DNA from: Albifimbria verrucaria
Lineage: Eukaryota; Ascomycota; Sordariomycetes; Hypocreales; Stachybotryaceae
DNA length: 64,000 bases
Assembly: GCA_020081605.1 (NCBI GenBank)
Contig: JAHREC010000011.1
Span: forward strand, 2,356,001 to 2,420,000
Direction: 5' to 3'
Below the pieces are notes generated by a model. It had not been told where the DNA came from, searched no databases, and saw only the letters and a program-made list of their open reading frames with translations. Below are positions 24,999 to 37,988 of this stretch, in pieces (the first letter of the stretch is position 1; every line of letters begins with the position of its first letter). A program made the translations under genes and the position numbers.

Positions 24999-26150
24999 AT
25001 GGCTCCAGTTGCGAAAGAGTTCGACACCATCATCAAGAACGGTACAGCCTCCCCGCGATCCGAGTTTCTTCGTCGAGTTCCCGTCACCAGGACCCGTGTG
25101 GCTAACGCGATTTACCTCGCCAGCTCGTGAGCGCAAGAAGCATGAGGCTCTAGCAGAGAAGATCTTCTCAAGGACAGGCGACAGAGCGCGCCCTCCAAAC
25201 TAAAGGCCACCCCGGCGGATCCCTTGCCAGTCGCGTTGGCGTCAAGAAGGTAGCTCCGTCCTCGCCCTTATCACCACTACCGCGGTGGAATTGCAACGCG
25301 AAACATTTCTTATCTTCCGCAATGCTAACCAGCGATGGCCATGAATAGCGTACCGCCGCTCCCGTCGCCACGAATAACCGCCGAGCTAGCGTTCCTGCTG
25401 GCAACGTCAACGGCGAATGGACGCACGACCTGCATGGCACCGTAAACGGCGACAGCGACAAGCCCCGCGGCGGCTCCTCAGCTCACGCATCACCGCGCCC
25501 GGCAGCAAGAAGGCCGCCACCGCCACGCAGAGGAAGAGTGCTAGGCTCGCCGCCGCCGTGGACCGCATGGACGTCGACCCGGAGCTGCAGCAGCAGGCCA
25601 ACGTGGCCAAGCCGCCGGCGCGAGGCATGACGATTCGGGGCTCGCCGGGCCCTTCACAGTTATGGCGCAGAACTTTGCGCCGGGCACGTCGGCCGCTGAT
25701 ATCGAGAGCGCGATGACCCCGGTGGGCGGCGAGATCTTGAGCTGCAAGTTCATCAAGACGAAGCCCATCATCATCGTAGAGATGGAGTTCGCCTCGCGCG
25801 AGGGTGGCGAGCGCGTCATCGAGACGTTCAATGATAAGACTGTATGTTCCCCCTGACTACATCTTCCAGGCCTCTACTGACACGGTTCCTCCAGGCCGAT
25901 GGCAGGGTTATCCGAGTCTACCCCAAGATCGGCAACCAGACCGCATCCCCGACCTCACCGGCCTAAACCCACCCAAGGGCCCGCGCGCATCCCGCAACAC
26001 ATCCGACCAGGTCGTTGACGGCCGCAACGGCTTCTCCGACCTCACCGCCGGCAAGAACAACGGCGAGAACAACGGCCGCCTCTACAGCGATAAGATCGTA
26101 GCCGGCAACAAGAGGGTAGGGGCTTCCAGCGCGGCCGTGGCGGACGGTAA
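24999..26150 (+). CDS. RRM-domain RNA-binding protein (Aly/Yra-like architecture)
   Basis: The model starts MAPVAKEFDTIIKN and contains the filamentous-fungal segment GEWTHDLHG. A non-canonical RRM (about 25655-25925; FTVMAQNFAPGTSAADIE, then FIKTKPIIIVEMEFAS and ADGRVIRVY) is followed by a tail ending in GRGFQRGRGGR, typical of RNA-binding export adaptors. The role in mRNA handling is inferred from this layout. Introns: 25042-25123, 25250-25348, 25842-25894. Six one-base deletions (near 25165, 25214, 25483, 25655, 25945, 26117) are needed; the result is in frame and about 307 residues. This is the densest cluster of breaks in the window, so exact residues around each are uncertain. Confidence 0.7.
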
Positions 26151-27377
26151 ACTGTCTGGCTTGCATACAAGCGCGGCATACGATTCCGAAGACCTTGTGC
26201 TTGAGGGACTGCGCGCCCCAATGTACGTTTACGACGAAGAATCCCCTTGTTTGGTCGGCGTTCACGGAGTGTTGGGAAAGATGACTTGTTTGTTTTGGGG
26301 CTCCTCACGACTTCTATCAAAGCTGATTTGCGGGAAAAGCTTGTGGAATGGATTGTTATGCAAGGATATCAGCCAGATTTATTCAACGCAAGCCCGCGGC
26401 GAATCACGCGTCGATTACTCTTCAACCTGGTTCAATTCGAGTAGTGACAGGTTGCGCTGCATGACCATGTACAACAAACAATACTACGCCAGGCTCCCCC
26501 ATCCCGTCCGGGGTCAAACTGAACTACCAGAGCCTCCATGCCACGGAAAATCGCATTTGCATATCTCACATACACCCCAGTGTGCAGCCACCATTGGGCG
26601 GCTCAACAGTCTCGCTGTCAGTATACACTTTAAAAAACACGCATAGAGATTGTGCCTCCCGGGTTCCCATCCGTGTTTCTCTCAGTCCAAGTCTTGCCCG
26701 TTACGCTTCATAGCACAAAACCTCCCACGGCCCCCAAGCTTTACAATAAAACAGCGAGTTGCGCCTTTAACCCAGGTGAACTCATCAGTAAGAGACAAAA
26801 ACACAGAAAAAAAGTATGATGTAACAAAAAAAGGACATGCTCTGCGCTCGTGGCTGCTAAACCTATGGCCAGAGTAGAGTGAAGATATATACGGACCGCC
26901 CCTGCCCAAACCTCTCAAAACGGCGCCATTGCTATGCCCTCTATAGCACCGGCGCAGGCTCCCAACCATTTGGGGACGCTGGTGTTAAGGAGGCATGCTG
27001 TTGACATGCTAATTTGTGGCTTTTGTTGCCCCTTGTACCTCTACGTCCGTCCCAGTATTGTGCATGAACCAACACCTCCCGTACCGATCCAAACTATCCG
27101 CCCAACCTCCCAGTCCACATGATGCATCCTTGATAGATAGGCTGCGGAGCGCGTAGCCGGACGTCTGCTGGAGAAGTGTGTCCTGCACTTGGGATATTGC
27201 TTTGCAGGTGTTGAACAAGGTGATAAGCAACATGAGTCAAGTCGTCACCATACGGTGACTTCGAACAAACGTCCTCCCAAGCACCACAAGGACAACAGTT
27301 GACAAGATGTTCTACATGCATACTGCCATCAGCGACAAAACGGTTCAGAATTACATGAGTCTCATGTCTCAACGAAC
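26151..27377. other. Intergenic region between convergent RRM and YAK1 genes
   Basis: Convergent 3' flanks. The open stretch that continues past 26150 in the other frame is a read-through artefact of the deletion near 26117. No other gene is seen. Confidence 0.5.
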
Positions 27378-30276
27378 TCAATGCCATGGGTTTTGGTTTC
27401 CCATGAAGCCTTCTTCCAAGGTCCGCTCTTCAAGGTTGCGGATGAAATCTCTATTGCCACGTCCACCCTGCTGAGCTCGGCTTCCACGCCGCGCCCTTCC
27501 AGCTGTGTTGTCCACGCCACTGACGTTCTCGCCCGGTGGCGGGTAGTAGGCTGGGCTTGGCTGGAGACGGATTGGTTGGCTGGGGTCGAGGTGGCTCGCA
27601 ACGCGTTGAATAGCAGCAGGAATGCCGCTCTGCTGCTGCTCCATTGTCGATGCACGTTGCCTGTTGGTTCGAATGGCACCGGCACCCTGTTGGTACATGT
27701 TTGGCTGGGCCATGTTACCGTATTGTCCCGAAGCCATCTGTTGGGGCTGTTGAGGCATGACCACTTGGCCGTATTGACCCGCCTGGGCACCATACGACGG
27801 TGGAACATTTCCATGGGCCGCATTCGGTGACGAATACACAGTATTGTTGCCGTACATAGGAGGTTGTTGGGCGTGGCCGGCCGGAGAAAACTGGCCCGAC
27901 CCGATAGATACGTATGCTCCTTGGGCGGCCGAGTTCGCCTGAGCTTGGGCCGCTTGGGCGCGTTGCTTGCTGATGGCCTCGGCTTGTTGCTGTTGCTGCG
28001 TGCCTGGCGCTGGTGACCTATTCAGCGAGCTAGACTTCAGGTTCATTGGCGGAACAAAAGGACCAGTGAACTTCTGCTGAGTGATGAAGGGGTGCAGCTT
28101 AGCCTGCTGAGGAGACCATCGCTCCAATGGGTTGATGTTGAGCAGGCCCCTGACAAAATCGATAAATGCAACACGGTTGTTCATTTCTGCATTTTCCCGT
28201 TAGTAATAGCAAGTTACAAGAGTTCAGTTAGACATACCTCTCTCGATCTCGTTCTGCTTCATGTTCTTCCGAGGCATGGGATAAGACTTGATGATCTCGT
28301 GCAAGGTGTTGGCCTGGAAGTACTTCTTGCTGGGCTGCTCCTTAGTGTTGTGCTCCCGCGCGTATTGCTCCATGCTCTTGAGTTGGTAGGTACGTCGGCC
28401 AAACTCGTCCTGCCTCTTCTCAAAGAACTCGCCAGCCTGCTTACCCATCTCGATCATCCAGTTGGGAGGGTTACCAAGCATCTCAACAATGCGCGACACC
28501 TGGTTGTATTCGGAAGAACCAGGGAACAGAGGCAGTCCTAGGAAAAGTTCCACCACAATACAGCCCAAAGACCACATGTCGATAGCAGAGGAGTACGGCA
28601 GGCCAAGCAAAACCTCGGGCGAACGGTAAAATCGAGACTGAATATACGTATACACGGTCTGACGCTCGTCGCAAGCGGAACCGAAATCGATAATCTTGAT
28701 AATGGGGCTCTCTAGATTTTTTAGAAGAATGTTTTCTGGCTTCAAGTCGCAGTGAATAAGACGCGCTTTGTTCAGGAGCGCGAGACCGTTCAGAAGTTGC
28801 TGGGCAAACACGCGGACCAGAGTAGTACTGAGTCCTCGGAACTGGTTTTGCTTGATGAGCTCGTACAAGTTGACACTTAGAAGCTCAAACACCAGGCAGA
28901 GATGTTGACGATGAATAAAAGTATCCTTTAAGCGGAGCAGGTGGTGGTCGTCGTTCTTATCGAGCTTGGTATTAAGCTGTGCTCAGAGATTAGTAGGCTG
29001 TTTCTCAAGTAGAACTTGCGCAAAGTTGGGATTGCTCACCAGATCCAGGACGGAAACCTCCATCATACTCTGGTTGAAGTAGGCCGTACGGTTCTTGATG
29101 ACCTTGACGGCAACAACCTCCTGTGTCTTGAGGTTCTGGCACTTGACGACCTGTCCAAAGGTACCCTGGCCCAGCACATCGAGAATGAGGTATCGGTTCC
29201 TACAAACGAATTAGCCCAGGCCTCACCGGTTTGTAATGGCGGCAATCGTATACTTATGGCCAGCCTCCTCCGAACCCAGAATATCGTTAACATAGAGGAT
29301 ATAATCGCTGTCCTCATTATCATAGCCGTCGTTCTTAACACCCTTGCTAGGCTTGGTTAAGACTCTTCGAGGGTTGCGCGACGTCTCGTACTTGAAGCTC
29401 GGGTTGCAGATACGGTACGTGGCGGGCAAATGACTGGTCAGAGCTTGGAGCGGCTAGACGAGAGCTGTCAGACCTGAGATATGTTCATAGGACCGATGCA
29501 TGACTTACGCTGATAAAGCCTCCCTCGGGGTTGGCACGCCTGAACGGTGGTTGACGACTGTTCTTGGGCTGCAGGTCAGACAAGGCGCGTATCTTCCTGA
29601 ACTCGGGGACGGGCTTGACAATGTTAGGAGTCGGCCGCAGGGGTGACTTGGGGTCGTTGGCGAAGGCGTTGTCGAGGGCGGCGACGGCAGACGAAGGGTA
29701 GCCATCGTTGGTGGAGGCGAACGGGGTGATGGGCGGAGCTGCTGACCGGGCTGCTGGCGGCCGGGATAGTAGGGGCTCTGAGAATAGTCGGGCTGCCTGG
29801 TGGGAGACTGGCGCTGGGAGGATGGATTGGCGAATTGAGACGACTTGGGAGCGTAGGGCGAGGTGGGCGACAGGGCCTCCATGGGGAGTATCGCTGGGCA
29901 GCAGAGGATGTCTCCTGGGGCGAGTGAAGGTTCGCGGTGCGGCTACCGGACAGGTGTGACTGGTGGTGCGGTCGCATGGGATACTTAACGCCAGCGTGGG
30001 CATCGTGAGCGTCGTGCATGGGGACGTCGCCATTACCATCGCGCAGCTGCGACGAGCCAGCGGAGCCAGGGTTGGACTGGCCGGCAGCGGCAGCGGCGTT
30101 GTTGATCGAGAACTGATCAAACTTGTAGCCGGGGGTTGCTGGGCAGAAGAGGGCTGCTGCGGCTGCTGCTGTTGCGGTGGTTGCTGGCTCATATAGTCCC
30201 GCGGCGACTGGGTGGTGCCATTGTGACGTCTCGCGGCGCCCGAGGCATCATTGAACGACTGCCACTGAGGGTCCAT
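27378..30276 (-). CDS. YAK1: DYRK-family protein kinase Yak1
   Basis: Yak1 is a dual-specificity kinase that slows growth under starvation and stress, downstream of PKA and TOR in yeast. The N-terminal 300 residues are Gln/Pro/Ser-rich. The kinase domain shows glycine loop GQGTFG, the VAVKVIKN lysine, HCDLKPENILL, DFGSA, and the DYRK activation-loop YxY (YTYIQSRFYRSPE), then WSLGC. The C-terminal 260 residues are Gln-rich. Introns: 29454-29508, 29200-29253, 28977-29039, 28187-28237. Three one-base deletions lie in the N-terminal part (near 30132, 29884, 29737); the kinase domain is unbroken. The corrected length is about 892 residues. Confidence 0.94.
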
Positions 30277-33200
30277 GGTAGCTGGGCCACGTCTGGGCGA
30301 GTCGAGAGGTGCAGCCGATTGGAAGGTCGAGTGCGGCCCCGTGTTGGTCGCGGGTGACGGGCTGGGGTCGTAATCAGCAGCTGGGCAACGACGATGGAGA
30401 CGCGAGGAGGATGACGACGGACGGGCGGCTGTCGCGGTGGGATGGGCAGACTGAGCGAGAGGGCTGCTGGGTGAAGGCTTCGGTTTTGGAGAGGATGGAG
30501 AAGCTTCCCGGCCCCCAGTGGTTGGTGTTGTATGTGTGCAGCGTGCACGGGTTGTCTGGGCCTGGGTCTGGGTCTGGGTCTGGGTATGGTAATGGTATGG
30601 GGTAGGAGTGGCAGTGGGAGGGAGAACAAGTTCCCAAAGCCACCGCGCGTTAATGCGTCAGAAGCGGGAAGCGAATTGGGAGAGGGAGGGGCGTCTGTCG
30701 TAGCGCAGCGGGCTTGGAGAGGGCGGGAGGTACCTACACCTACTACGTAGTAGGTACAGTAGGTTCGTATGTGGATGTGGATGCGGGTGTGGATGTGGAT
30801 GTGGACGGCCAGTACAGGGCAGGGCCGGGTAAGGCAAGGTTAGCAGACACGGACAGGACAGACGCAAAGCAGGCCGGCCAGGGTATGCACCTTGGCTTGT
30901 AGGAGGCGTCCTTCAGGTACCTTTTCGGCTGCGCGAGAGAATTGGGCACACCTCAGTGGAGGCCCAAACCCAAGACCCAAGGCCAAAAACCTGGGGCACC
31001 TCAGCCAAGGTACGTATGGTACATGTGGCAGTACCTGTAGCTCGACTCATGTGATCGACGGGGACGAAGAAGGGGAGCGAGAGAGGTTTGGAAAAATTAT
31101 CGTGCAAATGGTTCCCAAGAGTTGCACCAGTCACCTAACACAGACACCTGCCTACCTAATCGTCCTGTCCTAAAATAAAGCCACAATGTCATGTTACTAA
31201 GTTCATTCTGGGGTGGCAGAGCCAGCAAGCAAGCAAATACGCGTGGTGCGACACGTTGGTTCGTTCGAATGGCAAGCCAACGCTGGAAACGCCCGCCGCG
31301 GCTTTTGCAATTAGCGGTTAAATATGCCGTGTGTAGGCAGGTATGCAGGCGTGAAATGTAGCGCAAAGCATAGCATAGCACAGGTCGGCAGCATGGTGGC
31401 AGCAGCAGCATCAGCAGCATCAGCATCAGCAGGGTGTATGCAGTGGTGCTGCAGCATATGCCTAGAGGTGCTGCTGGAGTAGGTACCTTAGGAGGTATGC
31501 AACATACTGTACATGAATCAGGACGGGCGCTCACTCCACTTCACCTCACCAGACCGACCTGTCCTGGCCTGGCCTGGACATCAACCTTGTCCGACTGAAC
31601 TCAAGAATACATGAAAATAAGAAAGATAAAAACACAAGAGAAACAAGAGGACAACAACCATCTGAAGCACAGAACTATGGGGATTCAGATTCAAACTTGG
31701 GATGCACAACCCTGTTGCAGCTAGGGGCACCTCATCCTCCGCCGAACCGAAACCTGAAGCTTGGCCTGTGCTGCCTTTCGCTGCCGTGGCGGCTGCTCCT
31801 CCACAGGGTCCCTGTAGCTCGGCGACAACGGCGCCTGTCAATCATTGCCTCCTTCATCCAGACAAGACCAAAAAAAAAGAGAATTTCGTTGTTTCGTCAC
31901 AGCTTCTGGCCCAACACCCTTGCTGTTCTCCAAGTTTGGGATATCTCATCCACAGACGTTTTGCCCCTTCATATCTCCATTGCCCACCCTGTGAACAATC
32001 TATCCGTATTACTTGGCCATTTACTTCTTCATCACCGCTCTCTGCCCCTTGATGGCCCAGCTCCAGCTCCAGCTCCAGCTCCAGCACTCCATTCTGGTTA
32101 CATACATACAGCGCACCTTACCTCGCCTCACCAACCGGTAGCGTCGCGACAAATCCAATGCCCCGCTTCAACTGGGGTCCTCGTTAATAATGTCTCGTCT
32201 TCAAGTTGTTCTCCGCCGGCTGCCACCACCACCACCACCGCTGCCTCCTCCTCTTGCCGCTCCTCATTGCGAACAATGCTTCCTGGCCGTTTGATCCAGG
32301 TCCCCATGCCTTCTCAGCTTACAGGCCCTGGGCAGTTTTGCGCTCATCGGTGCTTCGTGCACGGTTCTGCCATGCTCGTCGTTACCTAGGGACACAAGGT
32401 GAATCGTATTGTAGTCTTCCCTAGGCGCCGCCCGTCGTTGTGCGGCATTGGTGCGGCACATGCCATCTGTAAGGCGTTGGCTTGGGGCTCCCCGGCCGCA
32501 GAGGCTCCTCCGGTCGTCAGCTCCAACAATTTCCGTAGCCTTCTGGGAGCTAGGTAGGCAAAGACCCTCGACTGCTTGGCTGGCTTGTTGAGGCGCAAAA
32601 ACCCCACACAGCATCATCCACCTCCCAAGCTCTTGTCCCATCACGGCCAGAGCTGCTCCACATGCCTCTCTGGACCCGCCGTCTGACCATGGCAAGCATG
32701 GCTGGAGGCCGGTGACGACAGCGCGAGCAATCTTTCACATGTAGTTGGATCCATCACGCAATTCGCCAGCCCGTCGCCAGGCTTACAACGGCTAGATATC
32801 GTTGGGCGAGCCAGTCATTCGCTGCTCGCGCAGTGTGGTGGGCCATCCGTGACGGCAGGTCAATCACAGCAGGTCAATCACAGCAGGTCGATCGTGCATG
32901 GTCAGCTTTCCTGAATAGTCTCCATTGTCTTCTTCGTCCATTGGTTGCTGTAACCACTATCTTTGTCTACAGTCTCCCTCCACTCAATCAGGTATACAGC
33001 CCACTGCAATGTAAACCTACTTTGAACCGTCGCCCGCCATTGGATAGAGCGGCCATCCCACGGCGGGCCAGCAAGAAAAGAAAGAGAAGGAAATCTCAAA
33101 AATGCCAGGTTTCCTTCGACAGAATAGAAAGGTCGTTACCTCGTCAAGGGGTTGTTCAAAATAAGATACCAGGTTGGTTCCCGCGCTGATGCTTCGATCG

Positions 33201-33623
33201 TATCCTGAGAATAGCACTCATCAAACACAAATGCCTTCAAACTTTTCTTTCTTCCTTCCTTCGTGCCCCACGGTGCACATCAAAACAAGAACGAGCAATC
33301 ATAACCAAGGAAAGACGGATAAGAATACGCTAGGCACAAGACATGAGAGTTTGGAAAATTGGGCCGAGGAAGAAATGCGAGAGTGCAATCACCCGAAAAT
33401 TGGTCGAGTACAATCATAAGAAAACCAGATACTCGAAGAGGAGGGAAAATGACAGGAGAAAAAGCCGTAACAAGAGTAAGAACACAAGTAAATCGCCGCT
33501 CTTGCAAAGCATTCGGATATCTCCAATAGCATAATGCACCTGCACATTCAAATGACGATGCCCGCAACGCGGCATCCCATGCTCCAAAAACCTTGCGGAC
33601 CGTCGACTGGCTTATTCAGGTTC
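30277..33623. other. 3.3-kb intergenic region upstream of YAK1
   Basis: No supported gene. Simple repeats are frequent: CTGGGT units near 30560-30590, GGATGTGGATGTGG units near 30770-30810, CAGCAGCATCAGCAG near 31400-31430, CAGCTC units near 32056-32086, and GGTCAATCACAGCA units near 32858-32890. A 230-residue open frame at 31697-32389 has low-complexity, repeat-derived content and was not accepted. The region probably holds a long YAK1 promoter and leader plus the PUB1 3' UTR. Confidence 0.5.
32056..32086. repeat. (CCAGCT) microsatellite
   Basis: About five perfect tandem copies of the six-base unit CCAGCT in non-coding sequence. Confidence 0.8.
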
Positions 33624-35288
33624 CTATGGCTGGTAACCACTGAAGCCGTTGTTGAAGTTTTGTCCAGGGGTGCCTGGGGCCACTGCGCATGGGGAGGCTG
33701 CTGGCCACGGGCGTAGGCGCCGGCGCTCTGGGGTCCGTTAAATCCCATCGGTGAGCCTCCGTAGGTGGCGGGAGAAGCTGCCTGAGGGCCGCCAAAGTTG
33801 CCAGGCTGACCGCCAAATTGGCCTGCTTAATAGTCATCAGTCCATGCTCTTCTCAAAACGCGTCTTCGTGATGCACTCACCACCGTACTGAGGGTAGTAT
33901 GTAGGCGTGGCGGGAAACCTGGAGCTTGGGTGCTCGCAGGACTGAAAGGCTGAGCAGGGTCGAAGCTACCGGTAGGTGTCTTGTCCTTGCCCCACTTCAC
34001 GATGTCTTGTTAGCACTCGTTCGCTTCGTCGTAGAGAAATAAGCCACTTACGCTGCACTTCAGGGGTCGGCCGTTGACGTTGTACCCGTTCATCTGGCAG
34101 ATAGCCATGGCCGCGTTTTCGTGGGTGTCCATCTTGATGAAGGCGAAACCACGGTCGGCCTGGAAGCGGGACTCGACGACAAAGCCGAAGTTCTGGAAAA
34201 GGGGCACAACATCGTTGGGAGTGGTGTAGGGGTAAGGTTGCCAACGTAGCAGGTCGTCTGCCAGTTAGGAGTCTGGCTCAGAACAACCTCGTAGCTGGCA
34301 ACACCGTGCGAGGGAACTGGTGGTGACCGTAAGGAGTGGTGGGAGTGAGGCCCATGGCGGACATGGCCTGCTGCTGCGCCATGGATGGCTGTCCCTTCTG
34401 GTTGGCCCAGTTGCAGCGAATGGCTCGAGAGCCAAGCCATTCACCGTCCATGGAGCTCAAAGCCTTCTCAGCCTCGGGGCGGTCCCGGAAGGCAACAAAG
34501 CCGTAACCACGGGAGCGTCCTGTCTTCATGTCCCACATTACACGAGCTTCGGAAACGGAGCCGAAGGCCGAGAATGCCTGGAGAAGGACTTCGTCGTTGA
34601 CCTCATTGGACAGGTCGCCGACGAAGATGTGGAAATGACCAGAAGTGTCCTCCTTGCTTGTAGTATTCGACTGGTATGCCCAGTTCACTCGAATCTCCTA
34701 CTGCATAGTTAGTATATCCGCATCCAAGATTTGAATAGGTTCGAAAATCATTACCGATTGGTGGACTCGGCGACCATTGAGAGTCTGCATAGCACGCTCG
34801 GCGGCACCAGGGTCGTCGTACTCAATGAAGCCATAGTTGTAGCCCTTAGCCTGTGTAAATAACAGTTTAGCAAGTGTACATGTTAAGAAGCAGGCGCGGT
34901 ATTCATACGTTCTTGTCGGGGATGATCTTGACACCCTGCACATGGCCAGTAGTCTCGAAGATCTGGCGCAGGACATCCTCAGTGACACGCTGGTCAAGTC
35001 CGCCAACGTACAGAGCCCGCTTGTTAGGCTCAGGAGCTGCGCGCCTGAAGGCGGCGGCGGCGGCGGAGTTGGGAGACATGATACCACCCTGGTCAGCTCC
35101 CGACAGAGGCGAGGTGATGGCGGTCGGAATCGGGTTCGTGTTCTGGGGATGTGCAGCGGTGGCGGCTGCATATGGCCCGGGTTGGGCTGCGCAGGCTGCT
35201 GGGCGCCCTCGAAGCTGGGAGCGCCAGCACTTGGCTGAGATGGAGGGGCCATCTGCGCAGGGTTGGAAGGAGTTCCAGAGTCGGCCAT
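33624..35288 (-). CDS. PUB1: Poly(A)/poly(U)-binding protein of the Pub1/TIA-1 type
   Basis: Pub1/TIA-1 proteins bind AU- and U-rich mRNA, control its decay and join stress granules. Three RRMs are visible, with RNP1 cores [20 protein letters not shown] and RGFAFIKM, and RNP2 cores LYVGGL, IFVGDL and CYVGNL. A Pro-rich N-terminus and a Gly/Gln/Ala-rich tail ending in [10 protein letters not shown] flank them. Introns: 34851-34908, 34698-34754, 33995-34051, 33823-33880. Five one-base deletions, all in C runs on the coding strand, lie near 35146, 34313, 34230, 33913 and 33668. The last one removes the natural stop at 33624-33626 from the apparent frame. The corrected length is about 479 residues. 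Confidence 0.92.
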
Positions 35289-37988
35289 GGCGATGGTTAT
35301 TGGGATCGTGGATCGGAGGCGGGGTTGTGGTGGTTGGAAGGAGCTCGTGAGGTGCGCCGAGGATTCAAATTAAGGATACTCGAGCTCAGCTGGCGGGGAG
35401 TCGTGAAAGCCGCAATGAACAGCAGAGGTACGTAACTGGGAGAAGGGCAAAGGCGTCTCGAATCGGAAGAGAAGATGGAAGAAGCGGACGTTGCAGGTAG
35501 AAACGTGAGGAGATCAACCAAGCAGAGACAGAGAGCACAGCAGCAGACGACGATAAAGCCGATGTTGGTGGATAGGATGAGATAGAGGAGCAGGCGAGGA
35601 AAGAGTAGATAGAAAGGAAGAAAGCCCAAAGCAGAGAAGAAACGATAAGGAAACGGACACAAGCGGACCTGGTCCCAAATCGCAACAGCCGCCGCAACGT
35701 GAGGGATGTTGAAATCTGACAATGGGAACGGGAAATGGGGATGGGATGGAGGAGGTGGGTGGGAACAAGAAATAATAAGAGGTGAGCGAGAGAGAGAGTG
35801 AGAGAGAGGTCTCGAAGGAAATAGGCCCAGGGCGGCGAGGTACCGGGCTACCTGGTGCTACCGTTGGCGAATTCTCTGCACGCGGGTGGCACCTAGGCTG
35901 GACAGGCAGGCTCGAGGTACCTGGCAGGAAGCTCGAGGCTGGAAGTACCTGGCCTTATTTCCTGGATGAGGGGTGACTTTGGGATGAGGGTCCAGGTCCA
36001 GGTCCAGCCCAGGCCTTGTCCAGGTCCAGGTTCAGGTAGTGCCTCTGCTAATAATGGACTTAGCAATTCGTGAACGGGCGACGGGCCCCACCCTAGTGGC
36101 TGCCGCCCCCGTCCGTCCCATCTTGCGAGATTGGCCTTGTGGGATGAGCCATGCTGGCTGTGAGTGTGAGGTATGTACTGTGCTGTACTATCTACTGCAC
36201 GCTGCAGTACTGTACAGTTCGATGAGTTGCTGGCCTGGACTGTGCACATGCCTGGCTAAGGCTGCGTTTGCAGACGACGTGCAGAAACCACATGGCGGAG
36301 CACAGTACAGTGACAACTGTACGTTATCCCCTTACCGAGGGCCACTCTTTTTTTTCACCAACAAGTCAAGCCGTCTGTCTGTCTGCATGTCAGGCGAGCA
36401 CCACCCGACCCGTCCCTCCCTGCTGGGCAGAAGGGGGTCAAGCTCGCATGCTTGGCAATTTCAGTCAAGTGGGAACCTCATGTAATGAGCTGTTGTACCG
36501 TGTCTATGAGAGTACCCAGAACTGTGGTTTCTTTTTTATGGGGGTTTTAAAAAAAGAATGGTGAAGAATAAAAGGAAAAGACAGAGAGGCAAAAGAAAGA
36601 AAAGAAGAAGAAAACCAAACGAAAACGAAACAACAGCAGATTCTCCGAGACACGTGTGGGCAAGCCTCCTCCTTTGTTCACCCTCCTCTTCCCACACAAC
36701 CCAGGTGGGTGGAATTCCAGAGTCAAACAAACGGTCGACCGCTCTGGCGGGTTGGTGTTCAGATGTGATTGGACACTTGGCCCCAAAACCAACTCCCCAG
36801 CTTCGCTAATCTGATATAGGCCTCCACTGACGACAAAGGATGATAGTGCTTATTATCTGCTGCTTTGTGCGCCAGGAGACGTGCAATTTCATAATTTTAC
36901 GCATACAGCATGTAACACGGAACAATTACCGAGGTTTCCAGCAATAACAATTACTGATGGATGACTGGATCCCGTCTCCTATTTCCCTTACCTTGCGTTA
37001 CCTAGCCTTGCCTTGCATTGCCTTGCCTTGCTGACATGTTCCACAGACCAGACGGGATGGGAAAGCTTTCTTATCGTGCTAGCGCGCGCGGTACCTAACA
37101 TTAGTTATCTTTTAGATAAGTGCGTGCACTACTGTACCAGTTCGTCCCAACCCGTCCTCAATCTCTTAGTCCTACACCACACTCAATACATACCTTGTCT
37201 TTCTGAACATGTGACTTCCAAAGTTGTGTGGCATCCGTTGCGTGTTTGACAGGCGTCAATTGCACCATTTTCTGTCTGTCTGTGTGCCCCTATCATTATT
37301 TTTGTCCTCCTCTCTTAAGTGGCTCGGCTGGACCCAACGTGCTGACTGATGCACCATCGATGTGCGGCTTCCTACTGCCACGTAACTGTAAACTCCCTGG
37401 CCTTGCCATCGGGGTTGCCGCACGATGTGTTCTACAGATTCCGCACAGCCTGCAGGTGAAACCAATGGTTTGGTTTTCGTTGAAGTGATATCAGAGTACA
37501 CGCCACGCCAAATGCCACAGGCCAATAGCTCGCTCGGTACGTACCGACGTTCGACGGCCTGGCGGAGGTCGAGGTCACACGGACCAATGATGTTGCGCAA
37601 TTCAAGTGGCCCAAGCTTCCAACTTTCAATTTGCTGCCGAAACAGGAGATGCACTCAAGGCACTTCATCCCAGGCCATCCATCTCTCTCCACACTCACTC
37701 ACTTCATCTTGCTAGACCCGGCCCTCGACTGACCTCAGCCGGATACGAGAACATCCCTCATCCCTGACAGGAGCTTCGCATCAGTCGTCTCCGCCTACGT
37801 CATATCGAAACGCGAATTGCTTAGTCTCGGGTCTCTGCCTGGAAGCAGTCCTTTCATTGCTCCCTTTGATTGAGCACCACATCCTGGCCGCAAAGGTTGG
37901 CCATACAGGCGGTGCTGCATAGACATCCCTTTGGTGTTCTGCACCTCATCAACTACTAGTCTCCTTTCCCTGCAACCAACCTCCCACG
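35289..37988. other. Intergenic region upstream of PUB1 and MED2
   Basis: The first 500 bases are purine-rich on the plus strand and so pyrimidine-rich on the PUB1 strand, typical of its leader. Near 35990-36030 there are CCAGGT/GGTCCA units; near 36176-36220 and 36300 GTACTGTAC-type motifs; near 36990-37035 TTACC/CCTTG units. No gene is supported. Confidence 0.5.

Noticed and set aside
31697..32389. 230-codon open frame upstream of YAK1
   Set aside because: Composition follows simple repeats (Pro/Ala and Thr runs from CCAGCT and ACC units), the start context is poor, and an equally long frame overlaps it.
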